Shown: positions 52,495 through 63,394, numbered from the stretch's first letter. The stretch is 64,000 nt of DNA from Cryobacterium psychrotolerans (GCF_900101115.1 NZ_FNFU01000003.1:151745-215744), one strand, 5' to 3'. The notes: a model not told the origin generated them from the letters alone. Made by a program: numbers and translations.

Positions 52495-52555
52495 GCCGAG
52501 TTGCGGACAAAGTACCTTCGCGCGCGAAAGGAAGGTGCTTTGTCCGCGACTCAGC
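52495..52555. repeat. Palindrome after pyk (copy 2)
   Basis: 25-base arms (core GCGGACAAAGTACCTTC) with three differences, all G-U compatible, and an eleven-base loop. Lies between the pyk stop (60 bases away) and the NUDIX promoter, so it may terminate pyk transcription. Confidence 0.8.
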
Positions 52556-52614
52556 CCCGCGGAGGGTCCCATGCAGCGCCCACTCATGGGGCGAACGTCA
52601 GGTCGGGGCGAACG

Positions 52615-54060
52615 TCAGGTGCGGGCGTACGCCGGAGCGACCTCGTTGTGGGCGTCGCCGACGCGGTGCACGCGGATGTCGTTGGTGGAACCGACGATTC
52701 CGGGAGGGGAACCGGAGATGACCACGACGGTGTCGCCGATTTCGGCCAGGCCCTCGCCGAGCAGCATGTCGTCGACCTGCCCGAACATGGCGTCCGTGTG
52801 GGTCACCCGGTCGACCAGGTAGGTCTGGATGCCCCAGGTCAGCGCCAGGCGGCGACGGATGCCGGGCTCCGGCGTGAAGGCCAGCATCGGGATCTTGGAC
52901 CGCAGGCGGGACATCCGCCTCGCCGAGTCGCCGGATTCGGTGAAGATGCAGAGGTATTTCGCCTCGACGAATTCGGCCACTTCGATGGCGGCGAGGGTGA
53001 TCGCGCCGCCCTGGGTGCGCGGCTTGTTCGTCAGCGGCTGGATGCGCTCCAGGCCGTGTTCCTCGGTGGACATGATGATCCGGGCCATGGTCTGCACGGT
53101 CACGACCGGGTACTCGCCGACGCTGGTCTCGCCGCTGAGCATCACGGCGTCCGCGCCGTCGAGCACGGCGTTGGCGACGTCGGAGGTTTCCGCGCGGGTC
53201 GGAACCGGGGAGTGGATCATCGACTCGAGCATCTGGGTGGCGACGATGACCGGCTTCGCCATACGGCGGGCGATCTCGACGGCGCGCTTCTGCACGATCG
53301 GCACGGCCTCGAGCGGGAGCTCGACGCCGAGGTCGCCGCGGGCGACCATGATGGCGTCGAAGGCATCGATGATCTCCTCGAGGTTTTCGACGGCCTGGGG
53401 CTTCTCGATCTTCGCGATCACGGGAACGCGACGGCCCTCCTCGGCCATGATGTTGTGCACCCGGGTGACGTCGGCGGCGTCGCGCACGAACGACAGGGCG
53501 ATCAGGTCGGCGCCGAGGCGCAGGCCCCAGCGCAGGTCGGCCTCGTCCTTCTCGGACAGCGCGGGGACGTTGACGGCGACGCCGGGCAGGTTGATGCCCT
53601 TGTTGTTCGAGACGGGACCGGCGACGATCACGCGGGTGGTGACGACGATGCCATCCGTCGCCTCAACCTGAACCTTGACCTTGCCGTCGTCGATGAGTAG
53701 GAAGTCACCCGGCTGCACGTCGAGGGGCAGGCCCTTGTAGGTCGTTCCGGAGAGTTCCTTCGTGCCCACGACGTCCTGGGTCGTGATCTTGAAGGTGTCC
53801 CCGACCGCGAGCTCGTAGGGGCCGTCTTCGAACTTGCCGAGGCGGATCTTCGGTCCCTGGAGGTCGACCATCACGGCTACGGCGCGGCCGGAGTCGTTGG
53901 CGGCCTTGCGCACATTGGCGTAGATGCCCTCGTGGATGTCGTACGTTCCGTGACTCAGGTTCATCCGGCAGACGTCGACGCCCGCATCGATGATCGCCCG
54001 GATCTGCTCATACGTGGATGCTGCCGGCCCGAGGGTGGCGACGATTTTAGCGCGTCTCAT
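52615..54060 (-). CDS. pyk: Pyruvate kinase
   Basis: 481-residue glycolytic enzyme. RRAKIVATLGPAAS is the start, CRMNLSHGTYDIH follows, VIAKIEKPQAVENLEEI has the active-site Lys, and DAIMVARGDLGVELPLEAVP the metal-binding Glu/Asp. TQMLESMIHSPVPTRAE follows; the C-terminal domain is standard. ATG 54060 has GGAGCTC at about seven bases. A possible -10 TAACTT lies in the leader; TCTAACT occurs twice in the 78-base gap with gltD, around a C6/G5 palindrome. Confidence 0.97.
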   Translation of the reverse strand: MRRAKIVATLGPAASTYEQIRAIIDAGVDVCRMNLSHGTYDIHEGIYANVRKAANDSGRAVAVMVDLQGPKIRLGKFEDGPYELAVGDTFKITTQDVVGTKELSGTTYKGLPLDVQPGDFLLIDDGKVKVQVEATDGIVVTTRVIVAGPVSNNKGINLPGVAVNVPALSEKDEADLRWGLRLGADLIALSFVRDAADVTRVHNIMAEEGRRVPVIAKIEKPQAVENLEEIIDAFDAIMVARGDLGVELPLEAVPIVQKRAVEIARRMAKPVIVATQMLESMIHSPVPTRAETSDVANAVLDGADAVMLSGETSVGEYPVVTVQTMARIIMSTEEHGLERIQPLTNKPRTQGGAITLAAIEVAEFVEAKYLCIFTESGDSARRMSRLRSKIPMLAFTPEPGIRRRLALTWGIQTYLVDRVTHTDAMFGQVDDMLLGEGLAEIGDTVVVISGSPPGIVGSTNDIRVHRVGDAHNEVAPAYART

Positions 54061-54138
54061 ACTGGTGGAGCTCCGATTTCCGCGCTGTCAGGGCGCATTG
54101 GGACTTGCGTAAGTTAGATCCCCCGGGGGGAAGTCTAG

Positions 54139-55596
54139 TTAGAGGGAGAACGGGCGGGCGGTCGGTGTGACCGGCGACGGCAGCTGGGTGTCGCCTTCGA
54201 GGAAGCGATCGACGGCCGCGGCGGCCGCCCGCCCCTCGGCGATCGCCCAGACGATGAGGGACTGGCCTCGTCCGGCGTCGCCGGCGACGAAGATGCCCTC
54301 GTGGCTGGTCTGGTAGTCGCCGTCGCGCCCCACGGCGCCGCGCTCGTCGAACGGCAGGCCGAGCTGGTGGCTGAGCTCCTGCGATTCGGGACCGGTGAAG
54401 CCGAGCGCGAGGAGCACGAGGTCGGCGGGGATTTCCCGCTCCGACCCGGCCCGGGGCACGCGTCGGCCGTCCATGTACTCGGTCTCGGCGACCCGGATGG
54501 CCCGGACCTCGCCCACCTCGTTGGCCAGGAATTCGACCGTCGAGGCGAGGAACTGCCTCGTGCCGCCCTCTTCATGCGCGCTCGACACCTCGAACAGGGT
54601 CGGCGACATCGGCCAGGGCTGGTGGTCGGGGCGGTCCTCGCCCGGCTGCCGGCCGATGGCCAGGTTCGTGACGGATGCGGCGAGCTGGCGGTGCGCCGTG
54701 CCGATGCAATCCGCACCGGTGTCTCCGCCGCCGAGCACGACCACATGCTTGCCCGCGGCGTCGATCTGCGCCTCGACGGTGTCGCCGGCGCCCGCCCGGT
54801 TCTGCTGCACGAGGTATTCCATCGCGAAGTGCACGCCGGGCAGGTCGCGGCCCGGGATCGGCAGATCGCGCGGGACGAGGGCGCCGGTGGCGATCACCAC
54901 GGCGTCATAGCGGGTGCGCAGGGCATCCCAGGTGATGTCGACCCCGATGTTCACGCCCGCGCGGAACCGCGTGCCCTCCGCCGTCATCTGGGCCAGGCGC
55001 AGCTCGAGGTGCTTTTTCTCCATCTTGAAGTCCGGGATGCCGTAGCGCAGCAGTCCGCCGATGCGGTCGTCGCGTTCGAACACGGCGACGGTGTGCCCGG
55101 CGCGGGTGAGCTGCTGCGCGGCGGCCAGGCCGGCCGGTCCGGAGCCGACGACGGCGACGGTCTTGCCGGTGAGGCGGCCCGGCGGCTGCGGCTGAACCCA
55201 GCCGCTGGCGAATGCCTGGTCGATGATCGACACCTCGACCTGCTTGATCGTCACGGCCGGCTGGTTGATGCTGAGCACGCAGGATGATTCGCACGGTGCC
55301 GGGCAGAGTCGTCCGGTGAACTCGGGGAAGTTATTGGTCGAGTGCAGGCGTTCGATCGCCTGGCGCCCCTCGTCTCGCCAGACGAGGTCGTTCCACTCGG
55401 GGATCAGGTTGCCGAGCGGGCAGCCCTGGTGGCAGAACGGCACTCCACAGTCCATGCAGCGCCCGGCCTGGCGCTTCAGCACGGCCGCGTCCCCCTGCTC
55501 GTAGACCTCTTTCCAGTCCATCAGCCGCACCGACACGGGGCGCCGCGGGGGGAGCTCCCGCTCCGTGGTCTTGAGGAAACCCTTCGGGTCAGCCAT
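54139..55596 (-). CDS. gltD: Glutamate synthase small subunit
   Basis: 485-residue FAD/NADPH-binding electron-input subunit. N-terminal 4Fe-4S cysteines [17 protein letters not shown] and CPAPCESSC (about residues 45-110), FAD site [20 protein letters not shown] site [14 protein letters not shown], and [17 protein letters not shown] near the end. The ATG overlaps the gltB stop by eight bases, so the two subunits are coupled. It feeds electrons from NADPH to the large subunit. Confidence 0.96.
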   Translation of the reverse strand: MADPKGFLKTTERELPPRRPVSVRLMDWKEVYEQGDAAVLKRQAGRCMDCGVPFCHQGCPLGNLIPEWNDLVWRDEGRQAIERLHSTNNFPEFTGRLCPAPCESSCVLSINQPAVTIKQVEVSIIDQAFASGWVQPQPPGRLTGKTVAVVGSGPAGLAAAQQLTRAGHTVAVFERDDRIGGLLRYGIPDFKMEKKHLELRLAQMTAEGTRFRAGVNIGVDITWDALRTRYDAVVIATGALVPRDLPIPGRDLPGVHFAMEYLVQQNRAGAGDTVEAQIDAAGKHVVVLGGGDTGADCIGTAHRQLAASVTNLAIGRQPGEDRPDHQPWPMSPTLFEVSSAHEEGGTRQFLASTVEFLANEVGEVRAIRVAETEYMDGRRVPRAGSEREIPADLVLLALGFTGPESQELSHQLGLPFDERGAVGRDGDYQTSHEGIFVAGDAGRGQSLIVWAIAEGRAAAAAVDRFLEGDTQLPSPVTPTARPFSL

Positions 55597-58500
55597 TGGT
55601 TGCCTCCAAAATGCGGTTCCAGACCACGACGCCGTCAGGGTCGAGACCCTCGTCGACGGCGCCTTGCCTGGTTTCCAGTACGGCCGCGTAGTCGCGCGGC
55701 AACACCTTGACGAAGGTCGACAGGGTGGTTTCGAGATCGGCCAGGAGCCGGCTTGCCAGCTCGGAGTCGGTCTGGTCGCGGTGCTGCTCGAGCAGGTCCC
55801 GGACGATTTCCCGGTCGGCGCCGCCGAGCGGGGTCAGCACGAGTTCGCCCGACTCAAGGGCCTCGCGGTTGACCAGTTCGGTGCGCAGACCGTGCACATA
55901 CGCGGTCCCACCGGACATTCCCGCCCCGAGGTTGCGCCCGGTGCCGCCGAGGATGACGGCCAGGCCGCCGGTCATGTACTCGAGTGCGTGGTCGCCCACA
56001 CCCTCGACGACCGCGATGGCCCCGGAGTTGCGCACCAGGAACCGCTCCCCCACGATCCCGCGGATGAACATGCTGCCCTGGGTGGCGCCGTAACCGATGA
56101 CGTTTCCGGCGATCACATTCTCCTCGGCCGGGAACGAGCTGGCTCGGTCGGGGCGCACGACGATCTGGCCTCCGGAGAGCCCCTTGCCGACGTAGTCGTT
56201 CGAGTCGCCCTCGAGCCGGAGTGTGATGCCGCTGGGCAGGAAGGCGCCGAAGGACTGGCCGGCCGATCCGGTCAGGGTGACTTCGATGGATCCGGCCGGG
56301 AGCCCGTTCTCGCCATGGCGGAGGGTGACCTCGTGGCCGAGCATGGTTCCGACGGCGCGTTCGGTGTTGCGGATGGGGAGTGCGATCTGCACGTTCCCGC
56401 CGTGCTCGAGCACGCTCGCGCTGCGGCGGATCAGCTCGTTGTCGAAGTGCAGGTCCAGCTCGTGTTCCTGCGGCCGGCCGTACTGGCGCGGCTCGGAGTC
56501 GGGGAAGTCCGGACCGACCAGGATCGGCGCCAGGTCGAGCCCCGACGCCTTCCAGTGCCGCACCGCGCCGTTCATGTCGAGCAGCTCGCGGCGGCCGACG
56601 GCCTCCTCGAGGCTGCGGAAGCCGAGCTCGGCCAGGTACTCCCGCACCTCCTGCGCGATGAACTCGAAGAAGTTCACGACGTGGTCGGCCTTGCCGGTGA
56701 AACGCGCCCGCAGTTCGGGGTTCTGGGTTGCGACGCCCACCGGGCAGGTGTCGAGGTGGCAGACCCGCATCATGATGCACCCCTCGACCACGAGGGGCGC
56801 GGTGGCGAACCCGAACTCCTCGGCGCCGAGCAGCGCGCCGATGATGACATCCCGGCCGGTCTTCAGCTGGCCGTCAACCTGCAGCACGACCCGGTCGCGC
56901 ATGCCGTTGAGCATGAGCGTCTGCTGGGTTTCGGCCAGGCCCAGTTCCCAGGGCGTCCCGGCGTGTTTGAGCGAGTTGAGCGGGCTGGCCCCTGTCCCCC
57001 CGTCGTGGCCCGACACGAGGATGACGTCGGAGAGCGCCTTGGCGACCCCGGCCGCGACCGCGCCGATACCGGACTGGCTGACCAGCTTGGTGTGGATCCG
57101 GGCCTTCGGGTTGGCTCGTTTGAGGTCGAAGATGAGCTGTTTGAGGTCTTCGATGGAGTAGATGTCGTGGTGCGGCGGAGGCGAGATCAGGCCGACCCCG
57201 GCCGTGGCGTGCCGGGTGCGGGCGATCCACGGGTACACCTTGGTCGGCGGCAGCTGGCCGCCCTCGCCGGGCTTGGCTCCCTGCGCGAGCTTGATCTGGA
57301 TGTCGTCGGCGTGGGTCAGGTACATGCTCGTGACGCCGAACCGGCCGGAGGCCACCTGCTTCACGGCGCTGCGGCGCTCGGGGTCGAGCAGGCGGTCGAG
57401 GTCTTCGCCACCCTCACCGGTGTTGGACTTGCCGCCCAGCCGGTTCATCGCGATCGCGAGGGTCTCGTGGGCTTCCTGGGAAATGGAGCCGTAGCTCATG
57501 GCGCCGGTGGAGAACCGTTTCACGATCGACTCGACCGACTCGACCTCGTCGAGCGGCACGGCCTGGCGCTGCCCGGTGTTCAGCGCGAACATCCCGCGCA
57601 GCGTCATCAGGTTCTCCGCCTGGTCGTCGACGAGTTTCGTGTACTCGCGGAAGACGTCGTAGCGGCGCGTGCGGGTGGAGTGCTGCAGGCGGAAGATCGT
57701 CTCCGGGTTGAAGAGGTGCGGCGACCCGTCCCTGCGCCACTGGTATTCGCCGCCGGTCGACAAGCGCTCGTGCGCCGTCACGGCGGCGTCCGCCGGGTAC
57801 GCCATGCCGTGCCGGCGGTCGTTCTCGGCCGCGATCACGTCGATGCCGACGCCGCCGAGCTTGCTCGTCGTGCCGGTGAAGTACTGGTCGACGAACGCCT
57901 GGCTCAGCCCGACCGCTTCGAAGGCCTGCGCGCCGGCGTAGGAGGAGACGGTGGAGATGCCCATCTTGGACATGATTTTGAGCACGCCCTTGCCCAGCGC
58001 GGTGATCACGTTGCGCACGGCCTTCTCGGGCGTGACGGTGGTGATGAATCCGCTGCGAACGAGGTCTTCGCAGGTTTCCATGGCCAGGTAGGGATTGACC
58101 GCCGAGGCGCCGTAGCCGATCAACAGCGCGACGTGGTGAACCTCGCGCACGTCGCCCGCTTCAACGACGATGCCGACCTTCATCCGGTTCTGCGCGCGGA
58201 TCAGGTGGTGGTGCACACCGGCGATCATCAGCAGCGAGGGAATCGGGGCGAGATCCTTGGTCGAATCGCGGTCGGAGAGAACGATGAAGTGGGCGCCGTC
58301 CTCGATGGCCTCGTCGACCTCGTCGCACATCTCGGCAATTCGCGCGGACAGCGCGTCGGGGCCGTCGTCGAAGCGGTACAGCCCGCGGATTGTCGTCGTG
58401 GTCCGGCTCCCGGGCGAGGCGGCGATGTGCTGGATCTTGGCCAGCTCGTCGTTGTCGATCACCGGGAAATCGAGCACAACCTGCCGGGCGTGCTCCGGTC

Positions 58501-60166
58501 CGGCGGACAGGAGGTTGCGCTCCGGACCCAGTCCCAGCTTCAGGGAGGTGACGACGGCCTCGCGGATGGAGTCGAGCGGGGGGTTGGTCACCTGCGCGAA
58601 CTGCTGGGTGAAGTAGTCGAAGAGCAGGCGCGGGCGTTCGCTCAGCACCGCGATGGGGGTGTCGGAGCCCATCGCGCCGAGTGGTTCGGCGCCGGTGCGG
58701 GCCATCGGTGCGAGCAGGATCCGCACCTCTTCCTCGGTGTAGCCGAACGTGCGCTGCCGCCGTACGACGGATGCCGGCGGGTGCACGATGTGCTCCCGGT
58801 CGGGCAGGTCCTTGAGGTTGATCCGGCCGGCGTCCAGCCACTGGCCCCAGGGTTCGCTGGCGGCGAGTTCCGACTTGATCTCGTCGTCCTCGATCAGCCG
58901 GCCGGCCTCGGTGTCGACGAGGAACATCTTGCCCGGGCGCAGGCGCCCCTTGCGCACGATCCGGGCCGGATCGATGTCGAGCACGCCGATTTCGCTGGCG
59001 AGCACCACGAGGCCGTCATCCGTGATCAGGTACCGGCCGGGGCGCAGCCCGTTGCGGTCGAGGGTGGCGCCGACGAGGGAGCCGTCGGTGAACACGATCG
59101 CGGCGGGGCCGTCCCACGGCTCCATCGACATCGAGTGGTACTCGTAGAACGCGCGGCGTTCCTCGTCCAGGTCGGTCTGGTTCTCCCACGCCTCGGGCAC
59201 CATCATCATCACGGCGTGCGGCAGCGAGCGGCCGGACAGGCTGAGCAGCTCGACGACCTCGTCGAAGGAGGCGGAGTCGCTGCCGCCCGGCGTGACGATC
59301 GGCAGCAGCGGTGCGAGGTCACCCAGCAGCTCGGATTGGAGCTGCGACTGGCGCGCACTCATCCAGTTGCGGTTGCCCTGCACGGTGTTGATCTCGCCGT
59401 TGTGGGCGATCATCCGGAACGGCTGGGCCAGCGGCCACGACGGGAAGGTGTTGGTGGAGTAGCGGGAGTGCACGAGCGCGAGCTTCGAGACGAAGCGCGG
59501 GTCGGAGAGGTCAGGGTAAAAGGGCTCGAGCTGCAGCGTCGTGACCATCCCCTTGTAGACGAGCGTGCGGCAGGACAGGGAGGCGAAGTAGATCTCGAGT
59601 TCGCGTTCGGCGCGCTTCCGCAGTCGCACGGCCTGGCGGTCCAGGTCGATGCCGCCGAGCGTTTCGCCGGACTCGGTCGTGCGGGCGCTCTGCACGTACA
59701 GCTGCTGGATTGCGGGCATCGCGGCGCGGGCCAGGGAGCCCACCTCGTTCGGGCGCACGGGGACCTCACGCCAGCCGAGGATGGTGAGGTTCTCCTCCTG
59801 GGCGATGCGGGCGATCTGGCGCTTGATGCTGCTGCGGAGCGTCGGGTCGGTGGGCAGGAAGACGTTGCCCACCGCGTAGCGGCCGGCAGGGGGCAGGGCG
59901 AAATCGGCGACCTCGCGCAGGAAGGCATCCGGGATCTGGGTGATGATGCCGGCTCCGTCACCGGTGCCGGCATCCGAGCCCACCGCTCCGCGGTGCTCGA
60001 GATTGCGGAGCGCGTCCAGCGCGAGGGTGATGATGTCGTGCCCGGCCGTGCCGCGCAACGTTGCGACCATGGCGAGGCCGCAGGCGTCACGCTCCTCGGC
60101 GGGGTTGTACAGGCCCTGCGGCTCGGGCGGGCTGCCGAAGCGGGAAAAGGGTGATGTCTGGGCCAT
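55589..60166 (-). CDS. gltB: Glutamate synthase large subunit
   Basis: 1525-residue subunit that makes two glutamates from glutamine and 2-oxoglutarate. Class II glutamine amidotransferase domain: the nucleophile Cys29 in ERDACGLAMVA is exposed after propeptide cleavage. A central domain follows (about 470-780), then the FMN-binding synthase domain (about 800-1200) with VSGHDGGTGASPLNSLKHAG, 3Fe-4S cysteines in CIMMRVCHLDTCPVG, and the C-terminal GXGXG beta-helix (GLSGGQIVVRP, GNVIGYGATQG). ATG 60166 has GAGGACGG upstream. First gene of gltB-gltD. Confidence 0.97.
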   Translation of the reverse strand: MAQTSPFSRFGSPPEPQGLYNPAEERDACGLAMVATLRGTAGHDIITLALDALRNLEHRGAVGSDAGTGDGAGIITQIPDAFLREVADFALPPAGRYAVGNVFLPTDPTLRSSIKRQIARIAQEENLTILGWREVPVRPNEVGSLARAAMPAIQQLYVQSARTTESGETLGGIDLDRQAVRLRKRAERELEIYFASLSCRTLVYKGMVTTLQLEPFYPDLSDPRFVSKLALVHSRYSTNTFPSWPLAQPFRMIAHNGEINTVQGNRNWMSARQSQLQSELLGDLAPLLPIVTPGGSDSASFDEVVELLSLSGRSLPHAVMMMVPEAWENQTDLDEERRAFYEYHSMSMEPWDGPAAIVFTDGSLVGATLDRNGLRPGRYLITDDGLVVLASEIGVLDIDPARIVRKGRLRPGKMFLVDTEAGRLIEDDEIKSELAASEPWGQWLDAGRINLKDLPDREHIVHPPASVVRRQRTFGYTEEEVRILLAPMARTGAEPLGAMGSDTPIAVLSERPRLLFDYFTQQFAQVTNPPLDSIREAVVTSLKLGLGPERNLLSAGPEHARQVVLDFPVIDNDELAKIQHIAASPGSRTTTTIRGLYRFDDGPDALSARIAEMCDEVDEAIEDGAHFIVLSDRDSTKDLAPIPSLLMIAGVHHHLIRAQNRMKVGIVVEAGDVREVHHVALLIGYGASAVNPYLAMETCEDLVRSGFITTVTPEKAVRNVITALGKGVLKIMSKMGISTVSSYAGAQAFEAVGLSQAFVDQYFTGTTSKLGGVGIDVIAAENDRRHGMAYPADAAVTAHERLSTGGEYQWRRDGSPHLFNPETIFRLQHSTRTRRYDVFREYTKLVDDQAENLMTLRGMFALNTGQRQAVPLDEVESVESIVKRFSTGAMSYGSISQEAHETLAIAMNRLGGKSNTGEGGEDLDRLLDPERRSAVKQVASGRFGVTSMYLTHADDIQIKLAQGAKPGEGGQLPPTKVYPWIARTRHATAGVGLISPPPHHDIYSIEDLKQLIFDLKRANPKARIHTKLVSQSGIGAVAAGVAKALSDVILVSGHDGGTGASPLNSLKHAGTPWELGLAETQQTLMLNGMRDRVVLQVDGQLKTGRDVIIGALLGAEEFGFATAPLVVEGCIMMRVCHLDTCPVGVATQNPELRARFTGKADHVVNFFEFIAQEVREYLAELGFRSLEEAVGRRELLDMNGAVRHWKASGLDLAPILVGPDFPDSEPRQYGRPQEHELDLHFDNELIRRSASVLEHGGNVQIALPIRNTERAVGTMLGHEVTLRHGENGLPAGSIEVTLTGSAGQSFGAFLPSGITLRLEGDSNDYVGKGLSGGQIVVRPDRASSFPAEENVIAGNVIGYGATQGSMFIRGIVGERFLVRNSGAIAVVEGVGDHALEYMTGGLAVILGGTGRNLGAGMSGGTAYVHGLRTELVNREALESGELVLTPLGGADREIVRDLLEQHRDQTDSELASRLLADLETTLSTFVKVLPRDYAAVLETRQGAVDEGLDPDGVVVWNRILEATNG

Positions 60167-60277
60167 GGGACCGTCCTCACGAAGTAACTGGCAAGTAGGG
60201 ACGACTTTGGCCCGTGGGAGGGTGAGACTTGCACGCCGGCCCGTCATACCGGGACCGGCCGTGGACCGCGTGGGTGG

Positions 60278-61252
60278 TTACCGGTCCTGGGGAGGCGAGT
60301 CGCGGGTGCTTGTGGCGGCGACGTCACCCGATTCGATGGGTTCGCCGGCTTCGTCGCCGTGATCCTCTGATTCAAAATCGTTGTCCTCAGATTCTACCTC
60401 AGCGTCCGGACGCTTCCATTCGCGCCCCGGAACATAGACCGAGATCGGAACGCCGGTGTGACGGTACCGCTGCACGAGGATGATGACAATGCCGAGCACG
60501 ACGGCGGCGATCGAGGCCCACACGTTCGTGCGGAGGCCGAGGATGATCTCGCTGGGGTCGACGCGGATGCTCTCGAACACGCTGCGGCCGGCGCCGTACC
60601 AGATGAGGTACACGCCGAAGGCCTTGCCCCAGCGCAGGTTGATCCGGCGCTCGAGCAGGATGATGACGGCCACGCCGACCAGGTTCCAGATGATCTCGTA
60701 GAGGAAGGTGGGGTGGAACAGCGTCCCGGGCGGCAGGCCGAGCGGGTAGGCGGCGTTGGTCGACTCGATCTCCAGCCCCCACGGCAACGTGGTCGGCAGC
60801 CCGAACAACTCGTGGTTGAACCAGTTGCCGAGGCGCCCCATCGCCTGCGCGAGCAGCATGCCGGGCGCCACGGCGTCGAGGAACGACCAGAAGCGGATTC
60901 CGGACAGCCGGCAGCCGATGTACGCACCGACGGCGCCGCCGATCAACGACCCGAAGATCGCGTTGCCGCCCTTCCAGATCGCGAACACGTCCCACAGGTT
61001 GGCGCCCTCGTAGAAGTAGTCGCCGGGGTGGGTGAGGACGTGGTAAATCCTGGCCCCGATAATGCCCAGCGGGACGGCCCAGAGGATGATGTCGAGCACG
61101 ACGCCCGGCTCGCCGCCGCGCCTGGTCAGGCGCCGCGAGGTCAGTATGGTTGCGGCGATGATGCCGGCGAGGATGCACAGCGCGTAAGCGTGAATGCGGA
61201 ACGGGCCGAGGTCGAAGAAGCTCCACTCGGGGCTCGGGATGCTCAGGGGCAT
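60278..61252 (-). CDS. lgt: Phosphatidylglycerol-prolipoprotein diacylglyceryl transferase
   Basis: 324-residue membrane enzyme of the lipoprotein pathway that lipidates the lipobox Cys. Seven predicted helices; the diagnostic motif AMGRLGNWFNHELFG is at about residues 137-151, with GGNAIFGSLIGG before it and YLIWYGAGRSVFE after. The C-terminal 45 residues are an acidic hydrophilic tail (ESEDNDFESEDHGDEAG). ATG 61252 gives the family start MPLSIPSPEWSFFDLG; a GTG at 61258 and an ATG at 61276 are less likely. It follows trpA by 73 bases, with a TAGGCT hexamer overlapping the trpA stop as a possible promoter. Confidence 0.95.
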   Translation of the reverse strand: MPLSIPSPEWSFFDLGPFRIHAYALCILAGIIAATILTSRRLTRRGGEPGVVLDIILWAVPLGIIGARIYHVLTHPGDYFYEGANLWDVFAIWKGGNAIFGSLIGGAVGAYIGCRLSGIRFWSFLDAVAPGMLLAQAMGRLGNWFNHELFGLPTTLPWGLEIESTNAAYPLGLPPGTLFHPTFLYEIIWNLVGVAVIILLERRINLRWGKAFGVYLIWYGAGRSVFESIRVDPSEIILGLRTNVWASIAAVVLGIVIILVQRYRHTGVPISVYVPGREWKRPDAEVESEDNDFESEDHGDEAGEPIESGDVAATSTRDSPPQDR

Positions 61253-61325
61253 AAACACTGGTGTACAGCCTTTCATCGTGGTGCATGCGTCACTCGGCGG
61301 CGGATTCGCGTCCGCCTCGATCAAT

Positions 61326-62183
61326 TCAGCCTAGTTGGCGGGCCGGATGTCCCGTGTTGCGGATGTCCTGTGTTCCGGCGGCGAGTCGCTTCGCGAGTGC
61401 TGCGACGGCGTCGACTCCCCCGTCGGACAGCGCCTTCACCAGGGCGGAACCCACGATTGCGCCGTCGGCGTAGCCGAGGATCTCGCGCACCTGCTCCGGA
61501 GTGGAGATGCCGACTCCGACGCAGGTGCTGGTCGAACCGGCCGCGTGCAGCCGGTCGACGAGGATGCGAGCGGCAGCGTCGACATCGGCCCTGGCGCCGG
61601 TGATCCCCATGGTGGAGACGGCGTAGACGAACCCGCGGCTCGCGGCGACGGCCTGGGCGAGCCGGGCGTCGGAGGACGACGGTGCGGCCAGGAAGACCCG
61701 GTCGAGGCCGGTTCGTTCGCTGGCGGCCATCCACTCGGCTGCTTCGTCGGGGATGAGGTCCGGGGTGATCAGGCCGGCGCCGCCGGCGGCGAGCAGGTCG
61801 TCCGCGAACAGGTCGACGCCGTACTGCAGCACGGGGTTCCAGTAGGTCATCACGAGCACGGGCGCGTCGACCTGCGCGGTGATGGCCTTGACGGCCTCGA
61901 AACCGTGGCGCAGCCGGAATCCGCCCGCCAGCGCCTGCTGGGTTGCGGCCTGGATGACCGGGCCGTCCATGACCGGGTCGGAGTAGGGCAGTCCGAGTTC
62001 GAGGATGTCGACGCCGTTATTGACGATCGCGACGGCGGCGTCGATGCTCTCGCGCAGGGTCGGGAATCCGACCGGCAGGTACCCGATCAGGGCGCCGCTG
62101 CCGGCCTCGCGGCGGAGGGCAATGGTCTTCTCGACCGCGCTGGTGATGGCGCCTGTGCCAGAGCCTGTGCCGGTGCCGCTCAT
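61326..62183 (-). CDS. trpA: Tryptophan synthase alpha subunit
   Basis: 285-residue TIM barrel that cleaves indole-glycerol-phosphate to indole and glyceraldehyde-3-phosphate. [17 protein letters not shown] holds the catalytic Glu and Asp, then [11 protein letters not shown] and the STMGITGAR loop. The first residues (GTGTGSGTG) are a low-complexity Gly/Thr run encoded by GTG-rich repeats, not conserved. It overlaps the trpB stop by four bases (ATGA), as usual for subunits assembled as alpha2beta2. Confidence 0.97.
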   Translation of the reverse strand: MSGTGTGSGTGAITSAVEKTIALRREAGSGALIGYLPVGFPTLRESIDAAVAIVNNGVDILELGLPYSDPVMDGPVIQAATQQALAGGFRLRHGFEAVKAITAQVDAPVLVMTYWNPVLQYGVDLFADDLLAAGGAGLITPDLIPDEAAEWMAASERTGLDRVFLAAPSSSDARLAQAVAASRGFVYAVSTMGITGARADVDAAARILVDRLHAAGSTSTCVGVGISTPEQVREILGYADGAIVGSALVKALSDGGVDAVAALAKRLAAGTQDIRNTGHPARQLG

Positions 62184-63391
62184 GACTGTGCCGCCTCTGC
62201 GTCGAGCAGGTCGAAGTAGCGGCCGGCGGTCTCCATGTCCTTGTCGCCGCGGCCGCTGAGGTTGACGAGAATGGTCGCGTCCGGGCCGAGTTCACGGCCG
62301 AGCTCGAGCGTGCCGGCGAGGGCGTGGGCCGATTCGATCGCGGGGATGATTCCCTCCGTGCGGCTGAGCAGGCGGAGCGCGTCCATGGCCTGGGCGTCGG
62401 TGACGGGCAGGTACGAGGCACGGCCGATGGACGCCAGCCAGGCGTGCTCCGGCCCGACGCCCGGGTAGTCGAGGCCGGCGGAGATGGAGTGCGACTCGAT
62501 GGTCTGGCCGTCCGCGTCCTGCAGCATGAGGCTGCGTGCCCCGTGCAGCACACCCGGGCTGCCCTTGGTGATGGTGGCGGCGTGACGGGGCGTGTCAACG
62601 CCCTCCCCGGCCGCCTCATAGCCGTAGAGGGCCACCTCGGTGTCGTCGAGGAAGGCGTGGAAGATGCCCATCGCGTTCGACCCGCCGCCGACGCACGCGG
62701 TGACGGCGTCGGGCAGGCGGCCGGTGAGGTCGAGGACCTGCTGGCGCGCCTCCTCGCCGATGATCTTCTGGAAATCCCGCACCATGGCCGGGAACGGGTG
62801 CGGCCCCGCGACGGTGCCGAAGATGTAGTTGGTGTTGCCGACGTTGGTCACCCAGTCGCGCATGGCGTCGTTGATGGCGTCCTTGAGGGTGCGGGAGCCG
62901 GACTTCACGGCGACGACCTCGGCGCCGAGGAGACGCATCCGGGCCACGTTCAGGGCCTGGCGCTGGGTGTCGACCTCGCCCATGTACACGACGCAGTCCA
63001 GGCCAAACAGGGCGGCGGCGGTCGCCGTGGCCACGCCGTGCTGGCCGGCGCCGGTTTCGGCGATCACCCGGGTCTTGCCGATCCGCTTGGTGAGCAGCGC
63101 CTGGCCGAGCACGTTGTTGATCTTGTGCGAGCCGGTGTGGTTGAGGTCTTCCCGCTTGAGGATGACGCGGGCGCCGCCGGCGTGGGCGGCGAAACGCGGC
63201 ACCTCCGTGATGATCGAGGGCCGGCCCGTGTAGGTGCGGTGCAGTTCCATCAGCTCCGCGGCGAAGGCGGGATCCTCGCGGGCGAGGGCGTATTCGGCGC
63301 TGAGTTCGTCGAGGGCGGCCATGAGCGATTCGGGCACCCAGCGGCCGCCGAAGTCGCCGAAGTAGGGGCCGGATTCTGTGCGTAAAGACAT
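62180..63391 (-). CDS. trpB: Tryptophan synthase beta subunit
   Basis: 403-residue PLP enzyme condensing indole with serine. The PLP Lys is in [17 protein letters not shown] (about residue 95), the phosphate-binding GGGSNAMG at about 240, and [17 protein letters not shown] the catalytic Glu region. Starts three bases after the trpC stop; its ribosome-binding site lies in the end of trpC. Canonical trpB1 type. Confidence 0.98.
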   Translation of the reverse strand: MSLRTESGPYFGDFGGRWVPESLMAALDELSAEYALAREDPAFAAELMELHRTYTGRPSIITEVPRFAAHAGGARVILKREDLNHTGSHKINNVLGQALLTKRIGKTRVIAETGAGQHGVATATAAALFGLDCVVYMGEVDTQRQALNVARMRLLGAEVVAVKSGSRTLKDAINDAMRDWVTNVGNTNYIFGTVAGPHPFPAMVRDFQKIIGEEARQQVLDLTGRLPDAVTACVGGGSNAMGIFHAFLDDTEVALYGYEAAGEGVDTPRHAATITKGSPGVLHGARSLMLQDADGQTIESHSISAGLDYPGVGPEHAWLASIGRASYLPVTDAQAMDALRLLSRTEGIIPAIESAHALAGTLELGRELGPDATILVNLSGRGDKDMETAGRYFDLLDAEAAQS

Positions 63392-63394
63392 GTA

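Noticed and set aside
51919-52555. CRISPR array or insertion sequence ends
   Set aside because: Only two palindromic copies, about 500 bases apart, without regular spacers, and no transposase or cas gene nearby. They are better explained as 3'-end hairpins or dispersed palindromic repeats.
61326-62183. GTG-rich repeat at the start of trpA as a regulatory repeat
   Set aside because: It encodes a short Gly/Thr-rich tail of nine residues; such variable N-termini are common and the run is too short to call a functional repeat.
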